Shown here: positions 1 to 8,879 of the stretch, in pieces
How the letters are laid out: every line of letters starts with the position of its first letter
How positions within the stretch are numbered: position 1 is the first letter of the stretch
Assembly (NCBI GenBank): GCA_023404095.1
Contig: JAEYDD010000041.1
Span: forward strand, 462,256-526,255
Reading direction: 5' to 3'
Source: Pseudomonadota bacterium
Lineage (GTDB): Bacteria; Pseudomonadota; Alphaproteobacteria; Rhizobiales; Rhizobiaceae
Length of the DNA: 64,000 bases
Notes under the pieces: model-generated
Database searches by the model: none
The model's input: the letters and a program-made list of their open reading frames with translations, nothing else
What the model was told of the DNA's origin: nothing
Program-made: the position numbers and the translations under genes

Positions 1-1
1 C

Positions 2-1369
2 ATCATCGAGGAGCTGGCGGACATCCCCTCGCAGGTCGCCCCCCGTTACGCCTTTCGCCAGATGCTGCTGCACGAAGTCTTCTACGACAATCTGCTTTTG
101 CGACGACGAACCGAGTTGCACGGCGCGATCGGGACCCTCCTCGAACGCCGCCACGACGGCATGCCAGAGCATCCCGAACAGCTGATCGTGCTCGGCCACC
201 ATTTTGCCGCTTCGGCCGAAAAGGAGAAGGGCGCGCGATACTTCACGGCCGCCGGCGACCTTGCTCGCCAGGCCTATGCGAACGCAGACGCCATGCGCCT
301 GTATGCCCGCGCCCTCTCGGCTGCCGAGGCCGCGGGCGGGGATTGCTGGCAGGTGCCCGGAGAGCGCTACGCCGACCTCTGCCATCCATTGGGCCGCGGC
401 GAGGAGGCCCGCCATCTCTATGAGGAGTTGCTGGCGGCCGCGCGCCAAGGTAGTGACGTGACCGCAGCCGCGCGCATCCTGCGCAAGCTCGGCCAGCTTG
501 CCTTCGAAGGCGGGGACCGCGAACGGGCGACCACATGTTTCGACGAGGCCCAGAGCCTGCTCGAAGGCGTCGATGCACCGATCGAGCTCGCCCACCTGAT
601 GCAGCGCCAGGGACATTTCGCCTTCCGCGCCGGCGACTACCGGCGGGCAGCCCTGTGGGCGGACCGGGCGCTGGAATGTGCCAACCATCTGCCGCCGCGG
701 CCGAACGAGGAGGAGAAGGCCGATATCGCGCTGGCGATCGCCCGCGCCTTCAACACAAAAGGTGTGGCATTGGCCCGTCTCGGCCAACCCCGGGAAGCGC
801 TGCAGATGGTCGAGCGCAGCGTCGAGATCGCGCTGGGCGCAAACCATCTCAATACTGCCTGCCGCGGCTACACCAATCTCGGCGCACTCTACACGACGAT
901 CGATCCGGCCCGGGCGATCGAAGTCTGCCGGCGTGGTTATGACATGGCCAGGCAGATCGGTGATCTTGGGCATCAGGCACGCCTGCTCACCAACCTCGCC
1001 GTCGCCTTCTGCACCTTCACAGACCGCTGCATGGCAGAAGGGCTCCCGGCCGTGGAGGAGGCGATCGCGATCGACCGTGCGCTCGGCCAGCGCGACCACC
1101 TGCCGGTCCCCCTGCTTGTGCTCGGCCAGATCCGCCAATGCCATGGCGCAATCGAGGCCGCACGCGAGCATTTTCTGGAGGCGCTTGCCCTTGTGCGTGA
1201 CAGCGCGGAGGCGCAGCTGCTGTTTCCGTGCTATGATGGTCTGGCAACGCTCTGCCTCGAACTGAACGAACTGGACGAGGCGGAGCGCTACTTCGAACTG
1301 GCGCAGCAGGTCTGCGCCAGGCACGGCCTCGACCCTGATGCCCTCATCGTCCTGCCGTTTCTCGACTAG
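2..1369 (+). CDS. C-terminal part of a TPR-rich cyclase/AAA-ATPase-type regulatory protein (5' truncated by window)
   Basis: The reading frame is open from base 2 to the stop at 1369, so the gene starts before the window and 455 residues of its C-terminal part are visible. The segment near its start (RYAFRQMLLHEVFYDNLLLRRR) matches the end of the ATPase module in multidomain class III adenylate cyclase/AAA/TPR proteins, where R-Y-x-F-R-H precedes a long helical repeat region. The remainder is Ala/Leu/Arg-rich helix pairs typical of tetratricopeptide repeats (for example around GDRERATTCFDEAQSLLEG). The cyclase domain itself, if present, is outside the window. The role is inferred as signalling or protein-protein scaffolding. 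The redoxin gene follows 103 bases later and could be co-transcribed. Confidence 0.75.
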   Translation: MIEELADIPSQVAPRYAFRQMLLHEVFYDNLLLRRRTELHGAIGTLLERRHDGMPEHPEQLIVLGHHFAASAEKEKGARYFTAAGDLARQAYANADAMRLYARALSAAEAAGGDCWQVPGERYADLCHPLGRGEEARHLYEELLAAARQGSDVTAAARILRKLGQLAFEGGDRERATTCFDEAQSLLEGVDAPIELAHLMQRQGHFAFRAGDYRRAALWADRALECANHLPPRPNEEEKADIALAIARAFNTKGVALARLGQPREALQMVERSVEIALGANHLNTACRGYTNLGALYTTIDPARAIEVCRRGYDMARQIGDLGHQARLLTNLAVAFCTFTDRCMAEGLPAVEEAIAIDRALGQRDHLPVPLLVLGQIRQCHGAIEAAREHFLEALALVRDSAEAQLLFPCYDGLATLCLELNELDEAERYFELAQQVCARHGLDPDALIVLPFLD

Positions 1370-1472
1370 CCGCGTTTGCGGTCCTCGGGTCGCGGACGCA
1401 GCAAGCGAAGAACAAACGAGAAGCGCCGCGCGCCTGCCCCCAGAGAAGGCGCTTCAGTCGGAGGAGCAACCA

Positions 1473-2153
1473 ATGGCAGAGCATGCAATGGAACGTCCCC
1501 TTCGCCCCGGAGATCGCGCACCGAACGTGGTGCTGGATGCGATCAACCACGGCGGCAAGGTTTCGATCGAGGATTTTCGCGGCCAGTCAGGCGTCCTGGT
1601 GGGGCTTTTCCGGGGACTGCAATGCCCCTTCTGCCGCCGTCATATCGCAGCCTCCGCCGAACTGGCCTCCTCACTGCACGAAAAGGGCATCGACAGCCTC
1701 ACGGTCGTCAACACCCCGATCGAGCGGGCGCGGCTCTATTTCCGCTATCATCCGCTGCCGGGCGTGATCGCCGCCTCCGATCCCGACAGCATTGCCCACC
1801 GCGCCTTCGGCCTGCCGAACCTGCAGTTCACCGAGCATGAGGATGCCTGGCCCTACAAGGTCTCGATTCCGACGGTTATGTCGATGCGAATGGAAATGCC
1901 GGGCGAACTGCCCGAGCCGATGAACCCGTTCGACGCATCCACCTACCTCAACACCCTCGACGGCTACGAGAAGACGCCGGCCGACGAGAAGACGGAGGAG
2001 CGTACGGGCGGCCAGCTTGTCGGCGAATTCCTGCTCGACCGTAACGGCATCGTGCGCTGGTCGTTCACCGAAGTCGACGGCGACGGATCGAACATGTTCG
2101 CAATACCGCGGGCAGAGGAACTGATGTCGGCAGCCTCGCAACTGCCGCATTGA
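1473..2153 (+). CDS. AhpC/TSA-family redoxin with CxxC motif
   Basis: A 226-residue peroxiredoxin/thioredoxin-fold protein. The N-terminal part (RPGDRAPNVVLDAIN) is the usual start of the AhpC/TSA domain, and G-L-x-C-P-F-C-R-R puts a redox CxxC pair at about residues 51-54. It is expected to reduce peroxides or thiols in the cytoplasm; no signal peptide is visible. Start chosen at 1473 because GGAGG lies directly upstream; an in-frame start at 1338 would overlap the preceding gene and add low-complexity sequence. The C-terminal half (LVGEFLLDRNGIVRWSFTEVDG) looks like the redoxin strand that closes the fold. It sits beside two Tat-exported hydrolases and a GlxA-type regulator, which may form an oxidative or electrophile stress group. 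Confidence 0.8.
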   Translation: MAEHAMERPLRPGDRAPNVVLDAINHGGKVSIEDFRGQSGVLVGLFRGLQCPFCRRHIAASAELASSLHEKGIDSLTVVNTPIERARLYFRYHPLPGVIAASDPDSIAHRAFGLPNLQFTEHEDAWPYKVSIPTVMSMRMEMPGELPEPMNPFDASTYLNTLDGYEKTPADEKTEERTGGQLVGEFLLDRNGIVRWSFTEVDGDGSNMFAIPRAEELMSAASQLPH

Positions 2154-2263
2154 GGCATGTGGCGCAAAAGTGTGCAGCGGTTTCGTGACAGCGACATGCG
2201 CAAAAACAATGACGTAAAGCGTATCGCTTGAAGCACGCGATACGAGGGTCCGCGCCAGCGCGT

Positions 2264-3304
2264 TCAGGCCGGGGCCGCATCCGCAAGCGACGGCTGCCGC
2301 TGCCCGCCGGCGATCGAAAACCGCATCCGGTATTCGCTTGGTGAAATCCCGAGGATCTTGCGGAAGATCTTCCGATAGGCATTGCTGTCGTCGTAACCGC
2401 TCTGCCAGGCCACCTGCTCGATGGACAGATAGGAGCGCTCCAGAAGTTCGCGCGACTTGGCGATCCTGAGGCGCTGGCAGTATTCGGTCGGATTGATTGC
2501 GGTGGCCTTCTGGAAGCGGCGCAGGAAGGTGCGCTCCCCGAGCCCGGCGCGATCGGCCATCATCTGCAGGGTGATGCCCTTGGTGTTTGCCCCATGCAGC
2601 CAGTGCTGGATCTTCAGGATGACCTGGTCACCATGATCCATGCGTGGAGCGAAGACGCTGTAGTAGCTCTGTTCGCGCGCGCCGGGATCGACGACCATGA
2701 ACCGGGCGGTTTCCAGCATCACCGTCGATCCCATGAAGCGATCGACAAGCTTCAGCCCCAGATTGATCCAGGCCATCATGCCGCCGGTCGTGATGATGTC
2801 GCCCTCGTCGATCATCAGCTTGTCGGTGTCGACATGGACCTGCGGGAAGCGACGGGCGATCTGCTCGGCATGCGACCAGTGCGTCGTCAGCGCCCTGCCC
2901 TCGACCAGGCCGGATTCGGCCAGAAGATAGGCCCCGCCGCAAACGGAGCTGACCACGGTTCCCTCGGAATGCCTCTGCCGGAGCCATTGTGAAACTTCCG
3001 AAAGATCGCGCTTCAGCTGCAGCTCGACAGACAGGGTCGGCGGCAGGATGAGGGCCGACAGCGACCGGATTTCCAGTTCGGCATGGCTGTCGAAGCCGCG
3101 CCGCACCGACCCGTCCGAACCCAGCTTCCAGTGGCTGGTGCGGATCTGCGGCGCGTTCATGCCGTGCTGCTCGCGGCTTTGCAGATTGGCGACGTTGAAC
3201 ATGTCGGTCAGTCCGTAGACGGCCGACATCAGCGCCTCCTCGTGAACGACGATCCCGATCTCGGCAGGCTCTACGGCCGTCACCTTTGTCAATTCTGCCT
3301 CCAT
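2264..3304 (-). CDS. GlxA-family AraC-type transcriptional regulator (DJ-1/PfpI domain + AraC HTH)
   Basis: A 346-residue regulator with two parts. Residues about 15-210 form a DJ-1/PfpI (class I glutamine amidotransferase-like) sensor domain with a nucleophile-elbow cysteine at C122 (SSVCGGAYLLAE). Residues about 235-335 form the double helix-turn-helix of AraC proteins (LQMMADRAGLGERTFLRRF and the second motif EQVAWQSGYDDSNAYRKIF). It is divergent from the Tat-exported chloroperoxidase-like gene at 3424, with 119 bases between them, so it probably controls that gene and itself. The inducer is unknown; GlxA relatives often sense small nitrogenous or reactive metabolites. The start at 3304 keeps the first beta strand of the sensor domain, although no strong ribosome site is seen. 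Confidence 0.85.
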   Translation of the reverse strand: MEAELTKVTAVEPAEIGIVVHEEALMSAVYGLTDMFNVANLQSREQHGMNAPQIRTSHWKLGSDGSVRRGFDSHAELEIRSLSALILPPTLSVELQLKRDLSEVSQWLRQRHSEGTVVSSVCGGAYLLAESGLVEGRALTTHWSHAEQIARRFPQVHVDTDKLMIDEGDIITTGGMMAWINLGLKLVDRFMGSTVMLETARFMVVDPGAREQSYYSVFAPRMDHGDQVILKIQHWLHGANTKGITLQMMADRAGLGERTFLRRFQKATAINPTEYCQRLRIAKSRELLERSYLSIEQVAWQSGYDDSNAYRKIFRKILGISPSEYRMRFSIAGGQRQPSLADAAPA

Positions 3305-3423
3305 CGTTGTCAGCTTTGCCGGTCGAGAGATCCGGCAGGCGGCTGTATCTATTCAATCACAGCTTCGGAACGGAAGCCAAGAGTTGAAACAAAACAACCA
3401 CCTGCTCGGAAAGGAACACAGTC

Positions 3424-4425
3424 ATGGCAAAGGCAATAGCAACCACCGCGACCGCAACGCTCTCCCGCCGCAACATCCTGGCAGGGGCATTCGGCGCAGC
3501 CGCAACCGCCGCCGCAGTCGGCGCAGTCCAATCCCCCGCAAAGGCAGCTGACGCTGCCGCCCCCCAAACGAAGTCAGAAGGAGCAACGACCATGGCAAGC
3601 AGGATCATCACCCGCGACGGCGTCGAGATCTACTACAAGGACTGGGGTCCGAAGGACGGCCCCGTCGTCGTCCTTTCGCATGGCTGGCCGCTGTCGTCCG
3701 ACAGCTGGGAGGCCCAGGCCTTCCACCTCGCCAACAACGGTTTCCGCGTCATCACCCATGACCGCCGCGGCCATGGCCGCTCCAGCCAGCCCTGGGACGG
3801 CAACGACATGGACCACTATGCCGACGACCTCGCCGACCTGATCGAGCAGCTGGATCTGAACGACATATTCATCGCCGGCTTTTCCACCGGCGGCGGCGAG
3901 ATCACCCGCTATATCGGCCGCCACGGCACCGGCCGGGTCAAGAAGGCCGGCCTCATCTCCGCCGTGCCGCCGCTGATGGTCAAGACCGACAAGAACCCCG
4001 GCGGCCTGCCGAAGGAGGTCTTCGACGGCATCCAGGCGGCGAGCCTGAAGGACCGCTCGCAGCTCTACAAGGACATCGCTTCGGGTCCATTCTTCGGCTT
4101 CAACCGGCCGGGTGCAACCGCCTCGCAGGGCATGATCGACAGCTTCTGGCTGCAGGGTATGATGGGCGGCCACAAGAACACCTACGACAGCATCGTCGCC
4201 TTCTCGCAGACCGACTTCACCGAGGACCTGAAGAAGTTCGACGTGCCGACGATCATCATCCATGGTGACGACGACCAGATCGTCCCGATCGACGCAGCCG
4301 CCCGGGCCTCCAAGAAGCTCGTGCCCCATGCCATCCTGAAGGTCTATCCGGGCGCCCCGCACGGGATCACCGATACCCACAAGGACCAGTTGAACGCCGA
4401 CCTGCTGGAGTTCGCGAAGTCCTGA
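3424..4425 (+). CDS. Tat-exported alpha/beta hydrolase, non-heme chloroperoxidase type
   Basis: 333 residues. An N-terminal twin-arginine leader (LSRRNILAGAFGAAATAAAVG, cleavage probably near AKA) precedes a complete alpha/beta hydrolase fold. HGW oxyanion loop, nucleophile S154 in GFSTGGGE, an acid in GDDDQIVP (about 282-284) and H313 in GAPHGITD complete the triad expected for cofactor-free haloperoxidases and esterases. The leader places it in the periplasm. A second, well-spaced ribosome site and ATG at 3592 lie exactly at the normal start of this family, so a 277-residue cytoplasmic form may also be made. Divergent from the GlxA-type regulator and followed 92 bases later by another Tat-exported hydrolase. 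Confidence 0.88.
   Translation: MAKAIATTATATLSRRNILAGAFGAAATAAAVGAVQSPAKAADAAAPQTKSEGATTMASRIITRDGVEIYYKDWGPKDGPVVVLSHGWPLSSDSWEAQAFHLANNGFRVITHDRRGHGRSSQPWDGNDMDHYADDLADLIEQLDLNDIFIAGFSTGGGEITRYIGRHGTGRVKKAGLISAVPPLMVKTDKNPGGLPKEVFDGIQAASLKDRSQLYKDIASGPFFGFNRPGATASQGMIDSFWLQGMMGGHKNTYDSIVAFSQTDFTEDLKKFDVPTIIIHGDDDQIVPIDAAARASKKLVPHAILKVYPGAPHGITDTHKDQLNADLLEFAKS
3576..3583 (+). promoter_or_regulatory. Internal ribosome-binding site inside the chloroperoxidase-like gene
   Basis: AGAAGGAG lies 8 bases before the in-frame ATG at 3592. Residues after that ATG (MASRIITRDGVEIYYKDWG) match the normal N-terminus of the cytoplasmic family, so this looks like the ancestral start kept behind an added Tat leader, or a live alternative start. 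Confidence 0.5.
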
Positions 4426-4517
4426 CCGGCAAGGGCGCTAAGCGCATCGCTCTCACAAACCGGCATCACCCCCATGGGGGCGGTGCCGGGCTTCACCCCA
4501 GACGAAGGACGACGCCG

Positions 4518-5462
4518 ATGAACCAGCCCCTCCACAGCACCGCATCCGCCTTCACCCGCCGCCAACTTCTGGCCGGCGGCGCCGCACTCGCCGCAAAAAG
4601 CCTGCTTCCGAAGGGGGCATTTGCCGCCGAGGCCCATCGCTTCGACCATGGCAGCTTCGATGTCACCGTCTTAAGCGACGGCTTTCTCACCCTGCCGGCT
4701 GAGGTGCTGCTGCCCGACGCGACCGCCGAGGAACGCCTGCCGATCCTCAAGCGTCTGGGCGGCGATGCCGCCGGCGCCCCCGTTCAGGTCAACATCCCGC
4801 TGATCCGCACGGGCGACGAGCTCATCCTCGTGGACATCGGCTCCGGCACGAGCTTCCAGGACAGCGCCGGCAGGCTGGCCGAAAACCTGCGGGCCGCAGG
4901 CGTCGACCCCGCCGCGATCACCAAGGTGGTGTTCACCCATGCCCATCCCGACCATTCCGGCGCGACGCTCGGTCCTGACGGCAGGCTGCTCTATCCGAAC
5001 GCCGACTATGTGGTCAGCGCTGCCGAATGGGAATTCTGGACCGACCGGGACTTCGAGAAAAGCCGGCCGGAGGCGCTGCACGGCTTCGCCCGCGGCGCAA
5101 GGCGCGACCTCCTCGCCGTCCGGGACCGGCTGCGGCTGGTGAAACCCGGCGACGAGGTCGTGCCCGGCATGACGGTCCTGAATACCCCCGGCCATACGCC
5201 CGGCCACATCTCGCTGCATCTCGACGGTGGCGACGGCCTGATCGTGACCGGCGATGCCGCGACCAGCAACGTCATCTTTTTCGAGCACCCCGATTGGCAC
5301 TTCGGCTTCGACACGCAGGCCGAGACAGCGCTTGCGACCCGCAAGGCCCTGATCGACGAGGCGGCGAACAAGAAGACCAAGCTTCTCGGCTATCACTGGG
5401 CCTATCCCGGCGTCGGCTTCGCCGAGCGCAAGGGCGCCGCCTATCGCTTCGTCCCGGCATAG
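4518..5462 (+). CDS. Tat-exported metallo-beta-lactamase-fold hydrolase
   Basis: 314 residues. The N-terminus carries a twin-arginine signal (FTRRQLLAGGAALAAKSLL) ending near PKGAFA, so the mature protein is periplasmic. The MBL metal motif H-A-H-P-D-H-S-G is at about residues 141-148, with later ligands in TPGHTPGHISLH and the D of GDAA. The overall pattern (VDIGSG, THAHPDH, GHTPGH) fits the glyoxalase II/lactonase branch rather than a true beta-lactamase; the substrate cannot be read. It follows the chloroperoxidase-like gene in the same direction, and both being Tat substrates suggests they act on the same class of periplasmic compound. Confidence 0.85.
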   Translation: MNQPLHSTASAFTRRQLLAGGAALAAKSLLPKGAFAAEAHRFDHGSFDVTVLSDGFLTLPAEVLLPDATAEERLPILKRLGGDAAGAPVQVNIPLIRTGDELILVDIGSGTSFQDSAGRLAENLRAAGVDPAAITKVVFTHAHPDHSGATLGPDGRLLYPNADYVVSAAEWEFWTDRDFEKSRPEALHGFARGARRDLLAVRDRLRLVKPGDEVVPGMTVLNTPGHTPGHISLHLDGGDGLIVTGDAATSNVIFFEHPDWHFGFDTQAETALATRKALIDEAANKKTKLLGYHWAYPGVGFAERKGAAYRFVPA

Positions 5463-5578
5463 TGCCATAGCCGCTTCGCCCTGCCCTGCCCCGAATCTGG
5501 CTTTGCCAAGGGTCCGGGCTTTTCCTTTCGCCCATCGCTTCTATGTCTATCCCTGTATAAAGGACGAAAGGGAATGGA

Positions 5579-7288
5579 ATGAACGAACGACTGACGGTGG
5601 CGGCCGACACCATCCGCACCCTTGCGGTCGACCTGCCGGTCAATGCGACCTTCCACATCTGGCTGAAGGCGACGGGGCACAACAGCTTGGGCTCCGTCTC
5701 CTTCGCCAACGCCCGCGGCAAGTTCGCCGAAGTGTCGATCGCCAATGCCGAGGAATACGGCCTGCGCATCTATCAGGTCTTCGGCGGTGGTCACGTCGAA
5801 CTGAGCTTCGACACGGCGACGACGGCGGTGTCGGTGATCTACTGGTTCACCGCGGCTGACGTGCTGGAGACCGGCATCACGGTCGTCCACACCAACCGCG
5901 GCAACGCGCCGCCGGAGCTTCCAGGCGGCTACCACTTCCGCCCGCCTTTCGGCTGGATGAACGATCCGAACGGCTTTGGCCGCTTTGACGGCCGGCCCCA
6001 TCTCTTCTACCAGCACTACTCTCACGGCCTGCGCTGGAACACGATGCACTGGGGGCACGCGGTTTCCTCCGATTATCTGCGCTGGCGCCACCTGCCGATC
6101 TTCCTCTTTCCGTCCGAGGACCTGACGGCGCGCCCCGACAAGCGCGGCGGCGCCTTTTCCGGCACCACCATCCCGCTGGTCGACGGCCCCGGCATCCGCG
6201 TGTTCTTCACCGAGCAGGTCGCCGACCGACAGCCCGAGCAGCAGATCCAGCTCACCGCCACCTCCTCCGACCTGATCACCGCCGGACAGGCCGAGGTGGT
6301 CCTTGCCGGTCGCCCGACCGGTGAGGGCCTGACGCCGGACTTTCGCGATCCCTACGTGTTCCGTGGACCGGACGGGCTATGGAAAATGCTGCTCGGCAGC
6401 CAGAGCGACGATGGTGGCGTCATCCTGCTCTACGAGACCGAGGACCGGACGGCGGCGACCGGCTGGACCTATGTCGGGAAGCTTCTGGTCGAGGAGCGCT
6501 ACCGAACCACCGCGATCGAATGCCCCTGCCTGCTCCCGCTCGACGGCCCGGCTACCAGCCCCTCGACGCGCTGGGTGCTCGTCTACGGTCTGATGAACAG
6601 CAAGGACGATACGACCGGCCGGCAGAACCTGACGATGGCCGATGTCGGCTGGTTCGACGGCCGCAGCTTCTCCAAGGAATTCGGGCAGGAGCTCGATTTC
6701 GGCACCGACAACTATGCCTTCCAGGCCTTCCTCGACGGCGATCGCGCCGTTGGCATCGGCTGGCTCGCCAACTGGGCCGACGCGCATCCGGACATCGACT
6801 TCCCGACGGCCATGACATTGCCACGCGCGATGCATCTCGCAGACGGCATGCTGCTGACGCCGCCGATCGGCGCAGCCGAAAGCCTCCGCAGCCGCATTCT
6901 CGACCGCACGCGGCTTGCGGCCGGCGAGACGGTGACCTTCGACAACGGCTCCGTCGAGATCCTGTTCGATCTGGACGAGGCCGGGGCGACCTTCGAGCTG
7001 GAGCTGGATCACCCCGGGGCGGCTATCGCCATCTTTCGCGACCAGCACGGCCTCGGCATCCGCTATGAGCGCCACGGCGGGCCGGCGTCGCCGCTCTACG
7101 TCGCCCACGGCGCCAATCCGCGACGCGTGCGCGTCTTCCTCGACTACGGCTCGATCGAGGTCTTCGCCGACCGCGGCCGCTGGGTCGGGACGAAACGCAT
7201 CGACGGCTTCGCGCCGATCCGTGCCGCCCGCTTCAGTGCAGGCGCGCAAAGCGTCGTGCAGGCGACGGTCTGGGCCTTGAAGCTCTGA
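5579..7288 (+). CDS. Glycoside hydrolase family 32 (levanase/invertase/beta-fructosidase)
   Basis: 569 residues. The GH32 signature W-M-N-D-P-N-G gives the nucleophile D129; the transition-state stabiliser motif R-D-P is at 256-258 (DFRDPYVF) and the acid/base glutamate is E314 in the EC motif (IECPC). A five-bladed propeller is followed from about residue 430 by the usual beta-sandwich (VEILFDLDEAGATFELELDH, SIEVFADRG). An extra ~115-residue N-terminal region of beta character precedes the catalytic domain and may bind sugar. No signal peptide is visible, so action on imported sucrose or short fructans in the cytoplasm is likely. A good ribosome site (AAGGGAATGGA) supports the start. No transporter is adjacent. 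Confidence 0.9.
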   Translation: MNERLTVAADTIRTLAVDLPVNATFHIWLKATGHNSLGSVSFANARGKFAEVSIANAEEYGLRIYQVFGGGHVELSFDTATTAVSVIYWFTAADVLETGITVVHTNRGNAPPELPGGYHFRPPFGWMNDPNGFGRFDGRPHLFYQHYSHGLRWNTMHWGHAVSSDYLRWRHLPIFLFPSEDLTARPDKRGGAFSGTTIPLVDGPGIRVFFTEQVADRQPEQQIQLTATSSDLITAGQAEVVLAGRPTGEGLTPDFRDPYVFRGPDGLWKMLLGSQSDDGGVILLYETEDRTAATGWTYVGKLLVEERYRTTAIECPCLLPLDGPATSPSTRWVLVYGLMNSKDDTTGRQNLTMADVGWFDGRSFSKEFGQELDFGTDNYAFQAFLDGDRAVGIGWLANWADAHPDIDFPTAMTLPRAMHLADGMLLTPPIGAAESLRSRILDRTRLAAGETVTFDNGSVEILFDLDEAGATFELELDHPGAAIAIFRDQHGLGIRYERHGGPASPLYVAHGANPRRVRVFLDYGSIEVFADRGRWVGTKRIDGFAPIRAARFSAGAQSVVQATVWALKL

Positions 7289-7416
7289 AATTGTTCTACC
7301 GATGCTCTTGAGTAGCGAAAGCGGTGTGCAGGTCGCACCTTGTCAAGGAACACCAGATATGAGGGAGGTGGTGACCGTCGCACTTTGCGGTCAATTCACG
7401 GATTGCTGGAGCATAA

Positions 7417-7824
7417 ATGCAAAGAGACGAAGTCGAACCGACTTTAACGCAAGGCATGTTGAGGCTAGGCACGCTCTTCGCAGTGATCGCGGTTGGCGGC
7501 CACTTCTTCTGGAACTTTTTCAGTGAGACTGCTGCCTTAAATCGGCTGGAAGCTACGGCAAAAAGCTATCGTTACACGCAAAGCTGTGATGCCGAAGGCC
7601 ACCCCGTTTCTTCCGGCGTAGGTAACTGCGTCGACCTGAACCATTATGTCTTTGTCTACGGTCCCACGATGAAAGCGCTCCGCAGGGCCTGCACGGGAAA
7701 ATCGGAAACGATACTCTTCTTCGAGAAGGGAAAAGTAGCTAGGACAGAGATAAATAGCGTTGAGAAACTGTTGCGGTTTCGCGAGCAATACGGAACGAAT
7801 TCCCCATGTGGATTATATCGTTAG
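7417..7824 (+). CDS. Hypothetical small membrane-anchored protein, AT-richer than its surroundings
   Basis: 135 residues, not recognised. One hydrophobic segment at about residues 17-35 (LFAVIAVGGHFFWNFF) is followed by a short soluble part with four cysteines (SCDAEGHPVSSGVGNC, RRACTG, SPCGLYR), which would suit a periplasmic domain held by one membrane anchor with disulfides. A ribosome site (GGAG before the ATG at 7417) is present. The base composition and the AGA/AAA/TTA-type codons are unlike the flanking genes, and the gene ends next to an IS66-type remnant, so it may be recently acquired or decaying. Function unknown. Confidence 0.5.
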   Translation: MQRDEVEPTLTQGMLRLGTLFAVIAVGGHFFWNFFSETAALNRLEATAKSYRYTQSCDAEGHPVSSGVGNCVDLNHYVFVYGPTMKALRRACTGKSETILFFEKGKVARTEINSVEKLLRFREQYGTNSPCGLYR

Positions 7825-7825
7825 A

Positions 7826-8001
7826 GGCGCCGTGGTTCGGCATCAAGCCGTAGCGCTCTGCGACCTCGTTGACCATGCGCAGGGCTGAAGACTCTCTGAA
7901 GCGATCTGCGCCTTGACCTCATCCGGCCAATGCCGGTGAACCTCAGGTCCAGACTTCCGGTCGTGAGAACAAACTCCCGTTGCTCGTCCGTAGGCATCAT
8001 T
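7826..8001 (-). pseudogene. Degenerate fragment of IS66-type accessory gene tnpA (OrfA)
   Basis: Read on the minus strand, HRHWPDEVKAQIASESLQPC continues after a frame change into VNEVAERYGLMPNHG. Together these reproduce the conserved core of IS66-family OrfA proteins (R-R-W-P-x-E-x-K-A-x-I-V-x-E-S ... V-x-x-V-A-x-R-Y-G-x-x-x-x-H). At least two frame shifts and loss of both ends show that it is a relic. No terminal inverted repeats or transposase orfB/orfC are visible nearby. The rest of the 7825-8164 gap shows no gene. Confidence 0.6.
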
Positions 8002-8164
8002 TTCGATTTGGAGATCACCAAGGCCGACGAGCATTTTCGCATCGAATGGAGTGCAAGCTATGGCGTGACCGGCTTTGTCACCGCCAGCAGCGTGCGGATC
8101 AGCCTCGTTCCGGGAGAACCCGGCTAGGACGCATTTCCAGGCAAGCTGCAAAAGCGTCCTTCCC

Positions 8165-8644
8165 TCACGTCGCCTTGGCATAGGCGAGGATGAAGAGGAC
8201 GAGGGATGCGATCGAGGTGACCGTGCGGACGTGGTTCCACGCGGTCCAGTTGCTGAGATAGGTCTTCCACAGGGCCTCGCCTTCCGGACTTGCCGGGTTC
8301 ACCGCAGCGAGCGCGTCGTTCATCGGCACATTGAAGACGATTGTGACGCCGAGCGTGCCGACCAGGAAGAGCACAGCAGCAGCACTTGCAAGACCGCTGC
8401 CGGCGGCCCCGCTCACGAAGGCAAGGACGACGATCGCGACCGCGAGCAAGGCCGTGCCCATGAAGGCGGCAAAAAACAGCGGGTTCTGGATCACCACGTT
8501 GATCGCGTTCATCGCCGCCATGCCCTCGCCCGCCGGCAGTCGCCCCAGCGCCGCCATGATGCACACGGAAAAGATGAAGAACAGGCCGGCATTCAGGCCC
8601 GCGCCGACCGTGGCGACGAGGAGAAGCAAGGTATAGGCGGCCAC
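8165..8644 (-). CDS. DUF1772 (anthrone oxygenase-like) integral membrane protein
   Basis: 159 residues with four predicted membrane helices (about residues 3-25, 48-72, 78-102, 136-157). The conserved family motif N-x-P-M-N-D lies in the loop after the third helix (TIVFNVPMNDALAAVNP), followed by W-x-x-Y-L-x-N-W-x-x-W-N-H-V-R, which is the DUF1772 hallmark. Translation starts at a GTG (8644) placed six bases after a perfect GGAGG. Fungal relatives oxidise anthrones, but bacterial members are mostly uncharacterised, so no reaction is assigned. It is convergent with the 7417 gene and divergent from the DUF1194 gene. Confidence 0.8.
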   Translation of the reverse strand: MAAYTLLLLVATVGAGLNAGLFFIFSVCIMAALGRLPAGEGMAAMNAINVVIQNPLFFAAFMGTALLAVAIVVLAFVSGAAGSGLASAAAVLFLVGTLGVTIVFNVPMNDALAAVNPASPEGEALWKTYLSNWTAWNHVRTVTSIASLVLFILAYAKAT

Positions 8645-8879
8645 GGCAATCCTCCGGTTCTGCTAGCGGGGCGCAAACACGCAACCCGGCGACAGCTATA
8701 CCAGCTCTCGTCTCCGTGATCACCGACAGTTGAACACAATTGCCAATCGGCCCCGGCAAACGCCTGTGCTACAGTCTTCGCTTGCACGGTTGGCGCCTGA
8801 ACCGCGCCGCGCATCGCCGCCCTGTTCCGCATTTCCGTTCCGAACGGCAGCGGACGTTTCCGCAGAAGGGAAATGCAGG

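Noticed and set aside
4518..5462. Beta-lactamase resistance gene
   Set aside because: The MBL motifs fit glyoxalase II/lactonase-type hydrolases; nothing indicates beta-lactam hydrolysis.
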